Origin: Actinomadura rudentiformis
Lineage (GTDB): Bacteria > Actinomycetota > Actinomycetes > Streptosporangiales > Streptosporangiaceae
Assembly (NCBI RefSeq): GCF_008923185.1
Contig: NZ_WBMT01000004.1
Span: 310,001 to 374,000 of the forward strand
Reading direction: 5' to 3'
DNA length: 64,000 nucleotides
In this document: piece after piece, positions 35,333-44,036 of the stretch
Position numbering within the stretch: the stretch's first letter is position 1
Layout of the letters: each line of letters starts with the position of its first letter
Program-made: the position numbers and the translations under genes
Notes under the pieces: model-generated
Databases searched by the model: none
What the model was told of the DNA's origin: nothing
What the model saw: only the letters and a program-made list of their open reading frames with translations

Positions 35333-35794
35333 ATGGAAGCTCGCATGACGAACCCGGCGCACGTGCTGTCGGAGAGCGTCTCGGGGATCCAGACGATGGT
35401 CAAGGCGATCCACTCCGGTGGCGCGCCGAAGGAACTGCTGGAGTTGACGGCTCTAAGGGCCAGTCAGATCAATGGATGCAGCGCGTGCGTGTACGGCCAT
35501 GTGCAGAACTTGAAAAAGGCCGGAGAGAGCGACGAGCGAGTGGGCAACGTGGCGGCCTGGCGAGAGGCGCCGTTCTACAGTGACTCCGAACGGGCCGCAC
35601 TGGCCTTGGCCGAGGCGATGACGCGGCTGGCAGACCGCAGCGGTGACGCGGTACCGGACGAGCTGTGGGACAGGGTCGCCGACCACTTCGACGAGAAGCA
35701 GCTGTCGGCCATCATCCTCACCATCGCAATGACCAACATGTTCAACCGGCTCAACGCCACAACCCGGGAACCCGCCGGTCGGACCTGGGACTGA
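35333..35794 (+). CDS. carboxymuconolactone decarboxylase/AhpD-family protein
   Basis: 153 residues from ATG 35333, with AAGGAG six bases upstream. The AhpD-like active site CSAC lies in INGCSACVYGH, giving a redox-active Cys pair and a downstream His. Alpha-helical throughout, as expected. Members reduce peroxides through a dithiol relay or act in protocatechuate catabolism; the CxxC form points to alkylhydroperoxidase-like activity. Its promoter matches the consensus of the neighbouring ECF41 sigma factor, which commonly drives exactly this type of gene. Confidence 0.92.
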   Translation: MEARMTNPAHVLSESVSGIQTMVKAIHSGGAPKELLELTALRASQINGCSACVYGHVQNLKKAGESDERVGNVAAWREAPFYSDSERAALALAEAMTRLADRSGDAVPDELWDRVADHFDEKQLSAIILTIAMTNMFNRLNATTREPAGRTWD

Positions 35795-35932
35795 CACTGC
35801 GTTCGCAGGACGGTGTGCGGCAGCGGTCCGGAGGGTTTGGTGCGGCCGGGAAGGGGATGGGGCCCGCCGCTTGCAGTGGCGGGCCCCAGGTCGATGCCGG
35901 GTACCGGCGGCGAGGTCAAGCAGTGGGCATCG

Positions 35933-37621
35933 TTACTTGCGACCGGCCCGTGCGGGCGATGCCGCGACCGGGATGTTGAGCATGGCTCGGTCGTTGGCGT
36001 AGTTGTTGTCCACTGGCGTGTTCTCCGCAGCGTCGATGTCGGCGTTCACGGTCAGCCGCTCGCCTGACTGGAGCGCCGTGACGCCTGTGAGCTTGACGTC
36101 CTTGGCCTCGCCTGACAGCTGAGGGATCGTGCATTCGAACAAGTCGCTCGGGGTGGTGATGATCCTGCAGGTCCCGCCCTCGACCTCGATCCGCGCGTCG
36201 CCGAGTGGCACGCTCGTCCTGATCCGTACGCGCGAGTCGGCCTTCGGCAGGGGGCCGTGGTTGACCGCCTTCGCCACGAGGGTCACCGGCTTGCCCGCGA
36301 GGATCGGATTGGGCTCGGCGCCGAGCTGCACGCCCAGATCCGCGTGGTTGCCCGGCACCTTCACGTAGACCGTCTTCTGGTTGTCGTTGGGCCTGTCGAA
36401 TTCGTCGTTGGCGGCAGTGACTTCGGCCCAGGCTTCGAGGACCTCGCCGCTGATCTTCGGGGTCGCCTTGGCCTGGAAGGTGAATTCGCGGGAGCCGCCC
36501 ACGGGCAGGTCACCTGCGTCACATTCGACGGTGCGGTCATACGTGCAGCCGTCCGGTACGGAGACTGACTCGATGCCGTAGTCCCTGTTCAGCCTGTGGA
36601 CGTTCAACCTGGTCCGGCGGGCCTTGCCCGGCCCGGCGTTGGTGACGACGGCGCGGTACGTCAGAACGGGCTCATTCGGAAGGTCGGAGGCCGGCACCGA
36701 ATCGGGAGTGACCGACATGGCCAGGCCCAGGTCGGCACGGTGCTCGACCTCGGTCGTCTCGGTCACGGTGTTGTTGGCGGGGTTGGGGTCCGACGGCGGA
36801 TCCTCACCGGTGAACTCGGCGGTGAAGGAGGTCGAGAGCGTCGAGCCCGCGGCGTCCTCACTCACGGTGCCCGACATATTCACCTGGAAATGCTGGACGA
36901 AGGGGCACCGGAAACCCTCGCTGGTCCGGGTGCACGACTCGGCCGAGGTGCCGGAGACGGAAGGGTTCACCAGCTGCGGACCCGGCTTGATGATGAAGGC
37001 CGCCGGCGCGTTGGTCAACGGTCCGTTGTTGATCGCTCTCACGCCGTAGCTCATCTCCGCACCGGGAGCGACCGACTCCCGGGAGGAGGTGAGGTCGACC
37101 TCGAGATCGGCGGTGTTGTCGACGACGTTCGGTCCCATGTTCTCGGAGTAGCCACCGCCGGGATTGCGGTCGACGTTGTCGGCCCACGCGACCAGGGTGG
37201 CACCCAGGTGGTCTCCGACCTTGGCCCGGACGACCCTGGTGCGGACCTTCACGGTCTTGATCTCATCGGTGGGCACCGTGCCGAACGCACATCTGACGAC
37301 ACGGCCGCGAACCCCGCATTGGCTCGGTGACACCGATTCGACCGTGACGCCTCGCGGAAGCGTCAGCCTGGCGACCGTGTTATAGGCCTCGGGCGTTGTT
37401 TCCCAGCCGCGATAGTGGAAGGACGCCTCGTAGGTGACCACGGGCTTTGGCCGACCGGGTGAGGGTGCCCGAAGCACGGGCGGATCGTAGGAGATCTGTG
37501 CGTCCATCTGGAATAGGGCTTCAGCGGCCGCCGGCGCGCTGAGACCCATGCACGAAATGGCCACCATAAGTGAGAGGGCAATCAGTTGCCGTGACCGTCT
37601 TCTCACACCACGCAGATTCAT
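35933..37621 (-). CDS. secreted multi-domain DUF11/CARDB-like protein
   Basis: 562 residues. A Sec signal peptide covers about 1-33 (RRRSRQLIALSLMVAISCMG to APAAA). The mature part holds about four Ig-like beta-sandwich domains, with repeated features ADLxVxLTxxxxSVAPG, YGVRAINNGP, VVTNAGPGKA and VAKAVNHGP, and NPANN/NYAND strand ends. These are the marks of DUF11/CARDB repeats in bacterial cell-surface proteins. No sortase motif or C-terminal span is seen, so it should be released or wall-associated by binding. It lies 153 bp downstream of a secreted DUF4232-like gene and may form an operon with it across the hairpin array. Confidence 0.82.
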   Translation of the reverse strand: MNLRGVRRRSRQLIALSLMVAISCMGLSAPAAAEALFQMDAQISYDPPVLRAPSPGRPKPVVTYEASFHYRGWETTPEAYNTVARLTLPRGVTVESVSPSQCGVRGRVVRCAFGTVPTDEIKTVKVRTRVVRAKVGDHLGATLVAWADNVDRNPGGGYSENMGPNVVDNTADLEVDLTSSRESVAPGAEMSYGVRAINNGPLTNAPAAFIIKPGPQLVNPSVSGTSAESCTRTSEGFRCPFVQHFQVNMSGTVSEDAAGSTLSTSFTAEFTGEDPPSDPNPANNTVTETTEVEHRADLGLAMSVTPDSVPASDLPNEPVLTYRAVVTNAGPGKARRTRLNVHRLNRDYGIESVSVPDGCTYDRTVECDAGDLPVGGSREFTFQAKATPKISGEVLEAWAEVTAANDEFDRPNDNQKTVYVKVPGNHADLGVQLGAEPNPILAGKPVTLVAKAVNHGPLPKADSRVRIRTSVPLGDARIEVEGGTCRIITTPSDLFECTIPQLSGEAKDVKLTGVTALQSGERLTVNADIDAAENTPVDNNYANDRAMLNIPVAASPARAGRK

Positions 37622-37646
37622 GCAGCATCCTCCTTGAATGCGCTTT

Positions 37647-37754
37647 CAGCCCTGGCCGGTTGATGCAGGGCCGCCAGCCCTGGCCCGGTGATGCAGGGCG
37701 CCAGCCTGGCCGCCCATTGCAGGGCTGCCAGACTGGACGTCCGATGCAGGGCCG
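37647..37754. repeat. four tandem 26-28-bp hairpin repeats
   Basis: Units start at 37647, 37675, 37702 and 37729. Each begins CAG(C/A)C(C)TGG and contains TGCAGGGC. Within a unit GCCCTG pairs with CAGGGC over an 11-nt loop (weaker in units 3 and 4). The array lies between two secreted-protein genes read from the minus strand, ending 25 bp before the ATG of the downstream one. Confidence 0.75.
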
Positions 37755-37774
37755 ATGGTCGTCTGACCTGGTCG

Positions 37775-38311
37775 TCAGCTGATCGACAGGATCCGGATCT
37801 GCCCGTTGTTGCAGACCGGGCCGAAGTCCCACGGGGTGCGGATGTCCATGGGTTCGGTCTCGTTGGTGGGAGGGTCGACGTCCAGCGTTGCGGGAGCGGG
37901 CTGGCACGGATCGGGTTCGCCGGCCTTGGGAACGGTGGTCCAGCTGATCCTGAGCCTGGCGGAGCTGAGGTACTCCACCGGCACAAGCTTGGGCTTTCCG
38001 GACGGGCGGACGACGCGGGTCGGGAGGGGATTTCCTTCTGCGTCGAGCAATTTCAGCCCGACGTTCCAGTTGAGCTCGCAGTCATTGTCCGAGGTGTTGC
38101 GGAGATAAAGGTCGGCGTATTGCGTTCCGACCGCCGCTCCTCGCAACTGGACGCTCGCACTGAGGTATTCCGTACGGCACCAGTTCGGCTCTTCGGACGC
38201 TCGGGCGCCGTCGGCCAGTGCCATCTGTCCGATGAACGCGACAGAGACCCCTAACGCGCCGATGCCGGCCGCACGGCGTGCGCCGGCATCGAGGCTCCTC
38301 TTCTTTGACAT
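37775..38311 (-). CDS. secreted DUF4232-like protein
   Basis: 178 residues from ATG 38311 (AAGGAGTGAAG upstream); the frame extends further upstream without signals. Signal peptide about 1-37 (AAGIGALGVSVAFIGQMALA, cleavage near ARA-SEE). The mature domain is a beta-sandwich with WCRTEYLSASVQLRG, YADLYLRNTSDNDCELN and a second Cys pair near the C terminus (DPCQPA, GPVCNNG), so two disulfides are likely. DUF4232 domains are frequent in actinobacterial secreted lipoproteins of unknown role. No lipobox is present. Confidence 0.75.
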   Translation of the reverse strand: MSKKRSLDAGARRAAGIGALGVSVAFIGQMALADGARASEEPNWCRTEYLSASVQLRGAAVGTQYADLYLRNTSDNDCELNWNVGLKLLDAEGNPLPTRVVRPSGKPKLVPVEYLSSARLRISWTTVPKAGEPDPCQPAPATLDVDPPTNETEPMDIRTPWDFGPVCNNGQIRILSIS

Positions 38312-38863
38312 CTTCACTCCTTGGGTGATGGGTGTTGCCACTAACAACTCCATATTGCGGGCCGTAGTGCGAGAAAGCCCGCTGCTTTTTGGTTTACATT
38401 CACTCTGCACAAGGCCGTGACCGGCCACGCTGTGATCTGGGCGGTGGCCACGAACGTCTGTTGATCTCCCCGTTCCGAACGGGACGCCGATCTACGCTCT
38501 GACCAGGAAGAACACTCCAGGGTGAGGTCAGGGGCAGCGAGCCGCGCCATGCACCGGATGCGAGTTCGCGGGTGGCCGGACGGGATCCAAGGGCGGCATC
38601 AGGCAATTCAGTGGTGGCTGGATCTGGCCATCCCCAACCGCCGATCTATGCGGTGACCTGCCGTAGAGCGACCGACAATCCCCTGCACTTGCCGACGCCG
38701 CAGTTGACTAGTGCGCTGCGCTGGCCCGCGCCCCGACAGCCACGATCAGCGCCGCCAGGGTTGCTGTAGAGGCATATTGCAGAAAGAACATTCGTACGCC
38801 ACTGTGCTGGCGCTAGGAGCGGGAAGTAGCTGTTGCGGCGGAAGAGGCATGGGATAGTCACTC
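38312..38863. other. gene-free interval
   Basis: About 550 bp between divergent genes. It must hold the promoter of the DUF4232 operon (AT-rich stretch 38338-38400) and that of the PPOX gene. No protein-coding frame is convincing on either strand. Confidence 0.45.
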
Positions 38864-39381
38864 ATGCCTGTGACCAACCCGTGGCTTTCCGGCCCGCCCC
38901 CGAAGAAGCGGCTCGATCGAGAACGTCTGGAAGAACGCATACTCAACCCTCTGTCGTCGCAGAACATGTGTGTGCTCGCGACGGCGGGCCCTGAGGGGCC
39001 GCTGGCGACTCCGGTGCGGTACTTCCATCTCGACTTCGCGCTGATGTTCACCGCGGCGGCGCGTTCACCGAAGATGCGCAACATCGCCGCGGACCCCGGA
39101 TATCGGTGGGTCTGTTCGCTCCGCTGGTCGGGCAGGCCAGCAGCCGAGGCGCACAGGTCTTCGGTCAGGCTCGTGTGTTGTCGGAGGACGATCCGGACTT
39201 CGGGCACTACTGGCCGGCCATCCGCTGGCAGTCCGATCACGTCGAGCGTTCACGTTCACTCGACGAACCGCCTTCGGGGCCCGTTGTCGTGATCGAGGCA
39301 GAGCGGATCGTCTATACCGAGCACTGGCTGCGGCGCGAGGGTTTCGCGCCGCGCCAGTTCTGGACCAGGTCGGCCCCATAG
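38864..39381 (+). pseudogene. pyridoxamine 5'-phosphate oxidase-family protein, frameshifted
   Basis: The first frame (from ATG 38864) reads LNPLSSQNMCVLATAGPEGP then PVRYFHLDFALMFTAAARSP, which is the flavin-binding start of PPOX proteins. Near 39097 (DPGYR) the match passes to a second frame reading ISVGLFAPLVGQASSRGAQV then FGQARVL, and it ends FAPRQFWTRSAP at 39381. Together they form a normal protein of about 172 residues. Family members bind FMN, F420 or haem and reduce small molecules. The single shift inactivates the gene unless it is a sequence error. Confidence 0.72.
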
Positions 39382-39723
39382 TCAGCACACCCTGCGGATG
39401 GGACGTCCACGAGGACTGCATCGCACGGGGCCGCATCGCACGGGGGCGGACGGCTGGGCGAGCGGCTCAGTGACCCTGGTGCTTGGCGCGCGGCAGCCCG
39501 AAGCCCTCGCGCGGGCGTGTGGCCGGGGTGGTGGGATCAGGTGCGCTTGCGGCCCTTGTGGGGGCCGGTTCTGGTCGCCGGGGATGATCTGCCGACGGGT
39601 GGTGTCGGCCTGGTCTTGGATGGTGGTCAGGATGTGCGCGGGGAGGTGCCGGGCGCGCCGCGACTGCTGGCGACTCCGTGACGTAGCAAGCTCAAGGCCA
39701 CGGGCGGAAAGGGCACCGAGAAG
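39382..39723. other. gene-free interval upstream of the STAND gene
   Basis: No gene is supported. Both strands contain Arg/Pro-rich open frames only. The short direct repeat GCATCGCACGGGG occurs twice at about 39418-39442. Confidence 0.4.
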
Positions 39724-42381
39724 ATGAACGGAACGCCTGCGATGCACCGGGCGATCGTCTGTGTTGATGTGGAGGGGTTCGGGGACCGGCGCCGCACTCA
39801 CCCGCACCAGATCACGATCCGGAAAGGCCTTTACTGCGCCCTCGACACCGCGTTCACCCGCTCGGGGATCGACTGGCAAGGCTGCTATCACGAGGATCGG
39901 GGGGACGGGGTACTGATCCTCATCTCTTCCGAGGTGCCCAAGAACCTCATAGTGACCGATGTCCTCGGCGAGTTGGCGTCGGCGCTGGCCGAGCATAACC
40001 AAGCCCATGACCGGCAGGCGCGGATCCGGCTCCGGCTGGCGCTGCACGCCGGGGAGGTCTGTCGCGATGAGCACGGCGTGACCGGCACCGCCATCAATAT
40101 GTCCTTTCGGCTGCTGGGAGCCGAGCCGCTCAAGGATGCGCTGGCCGGCTCAGCCGGCGTGCTCGCGGTGATCGCCTCATCGTGGTTTTACGAGGAAGTC
40201 ATCCGGCATGCCCCGGCCAGCGCCCCCGCCTCTTACCGGCACGTACAGGTCGCGGTCAAAGAGACCAAAGCGTTGGCATGGGTCTGTTTGCCCGATGATC
40301 CGTATCCACCCGCGGAGGACGCGGCACTACCGCCGACGCCGAGGGCGGCCGTGCCCCGGCAGTTGCCCGCTGCTGTTTCGGGCTTCGCCGGGCGCGCCGC
40401 CCAAATGCAGACGCTGACCGGTCTGCTGGACGAAGCCGCCGAGCTGGGGGACACGGTGGTGATCTCGGCGATCGACGGCACCGCCGGCATCGGCAAGACC
40501 ACGCTGGCGGTGCACTGGGCGCGTCAGGTCGCCGACCAGTTCCCTGACGGGCAGCTGTATGTCAACCTGCGCGGCTTCGACCCCACCGGGACGCCGATGG
40601 CAACGGCGGAGGCGGTGCGGGGATTTCTGGACGCCTTTCAGGTGCCACCCGAGCAGATCCCGGTCAGCCTTGATGCCCAGGCCGCCCTGTATCGCAGCCT
40701 GCTGGCCTACCGCAGGATGCTGGTGGTGCTGGATAACGCCCGCGACGCCGACCAAGTCCGCCCTCTTTTGCCCGGTGGACCGGGCTGCATGGTGGTGGTG
40801 ACCAGCCGCAACCGGCTCACCAGCCTCATCACCGACCAGGGCGCCCACCTGCTGACCTTGGACCTGCTCACCACCGCCGAGGCCCGGCAGCTGCTGACCC
40901 GCCGCCTCGGCCCAAGTCGGGTCGCGGCCGAAGCCCACGCGGCCGGAGAGATCATCACCCGGTGTGCGAGGCTGCCGTTGGCGCTGGCCATCGTGGCCGC
41001 TCGCGCCACCGCACATCCCACCTTCCCGCTCGCGTCACTCGCCCACGAATTGCGCCAGGCTCAAGGCGGCCTGGAAGCCTTCGACGGCGGTGACCACTCC
41101 ACGCAGGTGCGGGCGGTGTTCTCCTGGTCCTACAAGCAACTCACCGCTTCGGCCGCCCGCATGTTCCGGCTGCTGGGCCTGCACCCCGGACCAGACCTCA
41201 GCGTGCCCGCCGCAGCCAGCCTGGCCGGCGTCTCCTTGGCGCAGGCGCGCTCGTCACTAGCCGAGCTGGCCCGGGCCCACGTGGTCCGCGAGCACACCCC
41301 GGGCCGATTCACCTTCCACGATCTGCTGCGCGCCTACGCCACCGAACAAGCCCACACCCACGACAGCGAAACCGAACGACGCACGGCGCTGCACCGGATA
41401 CTGGACCACTACCTGCACACCGCGCACGCCGCGGCCATCCGCGTGCACGCGCGTTGGGAGCCGCTAGTACTGCCTCCACCCGCCATCGGAGTGACACCGC
41501 AGCAATTCGGCGACTACGGGCAAGCCTGGGCCTGGTTCGACACCGAATACCCGGTGCTGTTGGCGGCCATCCAGCTCGCAGTGTCCACCGGGTGCAACGT
41601 CCACGCTTGGCAACTTCCTTGGACCCTGATGGAATTCTTCGACCAGCAGGGACACTGGCATGACTGCGCCGCTATGCAGCAGATCGCGTTGACCACCGCA
41701 CGGCAGCGCTCTGATCGGCGAGGGCAAGCCCATGCCCACCGCGGCCTCAGCCGCGCCTACCCCTGGCTGGACCGCCACACTGAGGCCCACTCCCACCTCC
41801 AGCAGGCCCTGCACCTGTTCGAGGAACTCGACGACCAGATCAGCCAAGCCAACACCCACACCGAACTCGCCGTAGTGTTCGAACATCAGGACCGTGCGCA
41901 AGACGGACTCCCCCACGCCCAAAAGGCCCTCGCCCTGGCTCGTGCCGCCGGTGACGGCCGCGCAGAAGGACGGGCTCTCAACAACGTCGGCTGGCACCAT
42001 GCGTTGCTCGGGGACCTCGAACAAGCCCTCACCTACTGCCAGCAATCCCTCATTCTGCGGCAGAACCTAGGTGACCACCGCGGTGAATGCCGCACATTGC
42101 ACAGCCTCGGCTTCATCCACCACCAGATGGGACACCACCAGCAGGCCATCACCTACTTCCAGCAGGCCCTCACCCGGGGGCGGGAACTTGGCCACCGTCA
42201 CAGTCAAGCCGTCGCTCTCAACCATCTCGGCGACGCCTACTACGCCGCCGGGAACATCTCTGCGGCCCGTGATTGCTGGCACCAAGTCCTGGACATCCTT
42301 GACCACCTTGTCTCTCTCCCCAGCCCTGGCCTGGGTGCCGGCTACCCCGATGCAGACGAGGTCCGCGCAAAGTTGGACTAA
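39724..42381 (+). CDS. cyclase-homology / NB-ARC (STAND) / TPR protein
   Basis: 885 residues. Residues 8-185 resemble a class III nucleotide cyclase homology domain: IVCVDVEGFG with Asp15, EDRGDGVLIL with Asp61, then LRLALHAGEV and TGTAINMSFRL. The substrate-specifying Lys/Asp pair is not obvious, so it is probably a sensor rather than an enzyme. An NB-ARC module follows, with Walker A GTAGIGKTT (252-260) and LVVLDNARD, and then a winged helix. From about residue 640 to the end come TPR repeats (LEQALTYCQQSLILRQNLGD, QAITYFQQALTRG). STAND ATPases are signal-dependent switches. No effector domain is recognised, so regulation of transcription or protein partners is more likely than cell killing. 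Confidence 0.85.
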   Translation: MNGTPAMHRAIVCVDVEGFGDRRRTHPHQITIRKGLYCALDTAFTRSGIDWQGCYHEDRGDGVLILISSEVPKNLIVTDVLGELASALAEHNQAHDRQARIRLRLALHAGEVCRDEHGVTGTAINMSFRLLGAEPLKDALAGSAGVLAVIASSWFYEEVIRHAPASAPASYRHVQVAVKETKALAWVCLPDDPYPPAEDAALPPTPRAAVPRQLPAAVSGFAGRAAQMQTLTGLLDEAAELGDTVVISAIDGTAGIGKTTLAVHWARQVADQFPDGQLYVNLRGFDPTGTPMATAEAVRGFLDAFQVPPEQIPVSLDAQAALYRSLLAYRRMLVVLDNARDADQVRPLLPGGPGCMVVVTSRNRLTSLITDQGAHLLTLDLLTTAEARQLLTRRLGPSRVAAEAHAAGEIITRCARLPLALAIVAARATAHPTFPLASLAHELRQAQGGLEAFDGGDHSTQVRAVFSWSYKQLTASAARMFRLLGLHPGPDLSVPAAASLAGVSLAQARSSLAELARAHVVREHTPGRFTFHDLLRAYATEQAHTHDSETERRTALHRILDHYLHTAHAAAIRVHARWEPLVLPPPAIGVTPQQFGDYGQAWAWFDTEYPVLLAAIQLAVSTGCNVHAWQLPWTLMEFFDQQGHWHDCAAMQQIALTTARQRSDRRGQAHAHRGLSRAYPWLDRHTEAHSHLQQALHLFEELDDQISQANTHTELAVVFEHQDRAQDGLPHAQKALALARAAGDGRAEGRALNNVGWHHALLGDLEQALTYCQQSLILRQNLGDHRGECRTLHSLGFIHHQMGHHQQAITYFQQALTRGRELGHRHSQAVALNHLGDAYYAAGNISAARDCWHQVLDILDHLVSLPSPGLGAGYPDADEVRAKLD

Positions 42382-42764
42382 CTCGACACCCCGCCGCTGC
42401 TCCTCGGCTCTCAAGTCCGATCGGATAGGCCGAAACCGCTGCGGCACCTTCGCCATGCCGTCGCGCTGCTGCGCGAACGTCCCCATCAGCAAGCTTGGGC
42501 CGAGGCGTGGTTCGATGAGAACCGGTCACGCTTTGCAGTCAGGACATGTTCGCCACGTTCGTCGAAGCGGCGGAGGTTGAGGACGTGCCGCAGGGCAGCG
42601 ACGTCTTTCTCAGCGTCATCGAGACGATCGGCACCCAGGCCGTGCCGCTGCCCCGCGACTTGTTAACGGGCCGCCGTCGACCGCGTCCTGGATCGAGCAC
42701 CCGGCCGCGCGGGGACTCTTGAGATCGGATACAAGACAGCACATGAAGATCCGAAGGAGTCGCA
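42382..42764. other. interval with possible gene debris
   Basis: A short + strand frame from ATG 42543 (MFATFVEAAEVEDVPQGSDV...) has natural-looking composition for about 40 codons and then turns into Arg/Pro repeats. It may be a fragment of a lost gene. Nothing else is supported. Confidence 0.3.
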
Positions 42765-43304
42765 ATGTGGAACCGGGATCAGATCCTGACCAGGCTCGCT
42801 GAGTTGCGCGGCGCCGACCCGGACTTGCAGGCCTTCGGCGCCGACACCCACCAGTACCGCCTGAACCCGCCGCTGCCCGAAGCCGACCTGGTGTCTTTCG
42901 AAACCCGGCACGGTATCCGCCTGCCCGGCGAATATCGGGACTTCCTCCAGCAGATCGGCAACGGCGGCGCCGGACCGTACTACGGCCTGTTCCCCCTCGA
43001 CGGCTACCCAGCACGCGACGCGCTGCCCAGCGAGCACCCCAACTTCCTGCGCACCCCGTTCCCGCACACCCGATCCTGGAACCCGCCCTACGACACACCC
43101 GGCTACGAAGACGACGACCACACCACCGGATCACTACCGATCTCCCACGAAGGCTGCGGCTACATCGTCAGACTCGTCGTCACCGGACCCGAACGCGGCA
43201 ATCTATGGCAAGACGCCCGATGCAGCGACGCGGGCATCCATCCCCTGTGCACCAGTTTCCACCCCTGGTACAACGCCTGGCTCACCACAAGACGAGCAAC
43301 CTGA
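42765..43304 (+). CDS. SMI1/KNR4 (SUKH-1) family protein
   Basis: 179 residues from ATG 42765 with GAAGGAG upstream. The core SUKH pattern is visible: LPEADLVSFETRHGIRLPGE, then YRDFLQQIGNGGAGPYYGLFPL, and near the end ISHEGCGYIVRLVVTG and WQDAR. SUKH proteins are best known as immunity proteins for contact-dependent and polymorphic toxins, and also occur as free regulators. No toxin gene is next to it. It could be an orphan immunity gene or part of another process. Confidence 0.85.
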   Translation: MWNRDQILTRLAELRGADPDLQAFGADTHQYRLNPPLPEADLVSFETRHGIRLPGEYRDFLQQIGNGGAGPYYGLFPLDGYPARDALPSEHPNFLRTPFPHTRSWNPPYDTPGYEDDDHTTGSLPISHEGCGYIVRLVVTGPERGNLWQDARCSDAGIHPLCTSFHPWYNAWLTTRRAT

Positions 43305-43414
43305 ATCATTGGCAAGGTCACCTGAGGCTTTCCCAGTCCTGCCGGTGGGCTGCACGCTCGTCGGCGCTTCCAGGGGACGAACGGCCACGGGCTTTCCAGG
43401 GTCTCCGATCTCCG

Positions 43415-43595
43415 CTCCTTGGCTGTGCCGCAGCGCACAGGCGACCAGCAGGTCGCGGGCGGCGTCGCGATCGGCGCGGCCCGCCGGAGCAACCATGATC
43501 ATCACCGGCAGGCCGCCCAGGTCCACGGCCAGATGTCGCTTGCGGCCGTTGATCTTCTTGGCACCGTCATAGCCGCGGGTGGCCTTACTGACGCG
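43415..43595 (-). pseudogene. IS5-like transposase remnant
   Basis: The minus strand reads KATRGYDGAKKINGRKRHLA, then VDLGGLPVMIMVAPAGRADR and DAARDLLV. This is the region around the second catalytic Asp of DDE transposases of the IS5 group (GxKxxxGRKRHxxVDxxGLP). The preceding and following parts of the enzyme and the terminal inverted repeats are not recognisable. A small leftover of an insertion sequence. Confidence 0.75.
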
Positions 43596-43969
43596 TCACC
43601 GACTGCGGCATCGGATCCTCGTGTCATCAGATGTCATCTGCCGCACGGCGTCAGCGTCGGTCTACTGGCTACTGGACCGCTTGGGGCTACGACGTCGAGG
43701 GAGATCGGCGACGAACCGAGCGCGGCTGGACGCCCTCGCTTTCCGCCGCACATCAGACCGTGATCTACCGCGCCCCGGACGGTCTCCGTCCATGGCGCAT
43801 AGAGGCGATGGGTCTCCTCGGGCTCCCGCTTCCGCCATGCCAGGTACGCCGGGTCGTTCGGCAGGTAGATGTCACACAGCAGCTCCAGCTTTCGCCTCCG
43901 CCAACATGCACATGTACCGCACGTTCGCGGAGCGGAGCCCCGCTGCGATCCGGTTAGTGATGTTGCGGC
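43596..43969. other. interval without supported gene
   Basis: On the minus strand a stretch near 43760-43900 reads LELLCDIYLPNDPAYLAWRK and then REPEETHRLYAPWT, which looks protein-like but has no start and runs into low-complexity sequence. It may be the tail of a gene cut by the transposase insertion. Confidence 0.35.
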
Positions 43970-44000
43970 AAGGGCTCGGCCGTTGAGAGGCCGAGCCCTT
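43970..44000. terminator. terminator of the secreted-protein gene
   Basis: Perfect 12-bp stem (43970-43981 / 43989-44000), 7-nt loop, 37 bp downstream of the stop codon at 44037. Confidence 0.75.
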
Positions 44001-44036
44001 GCCGTTGCCGCTGCCGTTCGGCGGCGTTTTAGCGGG

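Noticed and set aside
39382-39723. Possible transposase remnant upstream of the STAND gene
   Set aside because: A minus-strand stretch (ARHLPAHILTTIQDQADTTR) has some helical regularity but no DDE motif or inverted repeats.
42765-43304. Toxin-immunity module around the SUKH protein
   Set aside because: No toxin gene with a recognisable polymorphic-toxin domain lies nearby, so I report only the SUKH protein.
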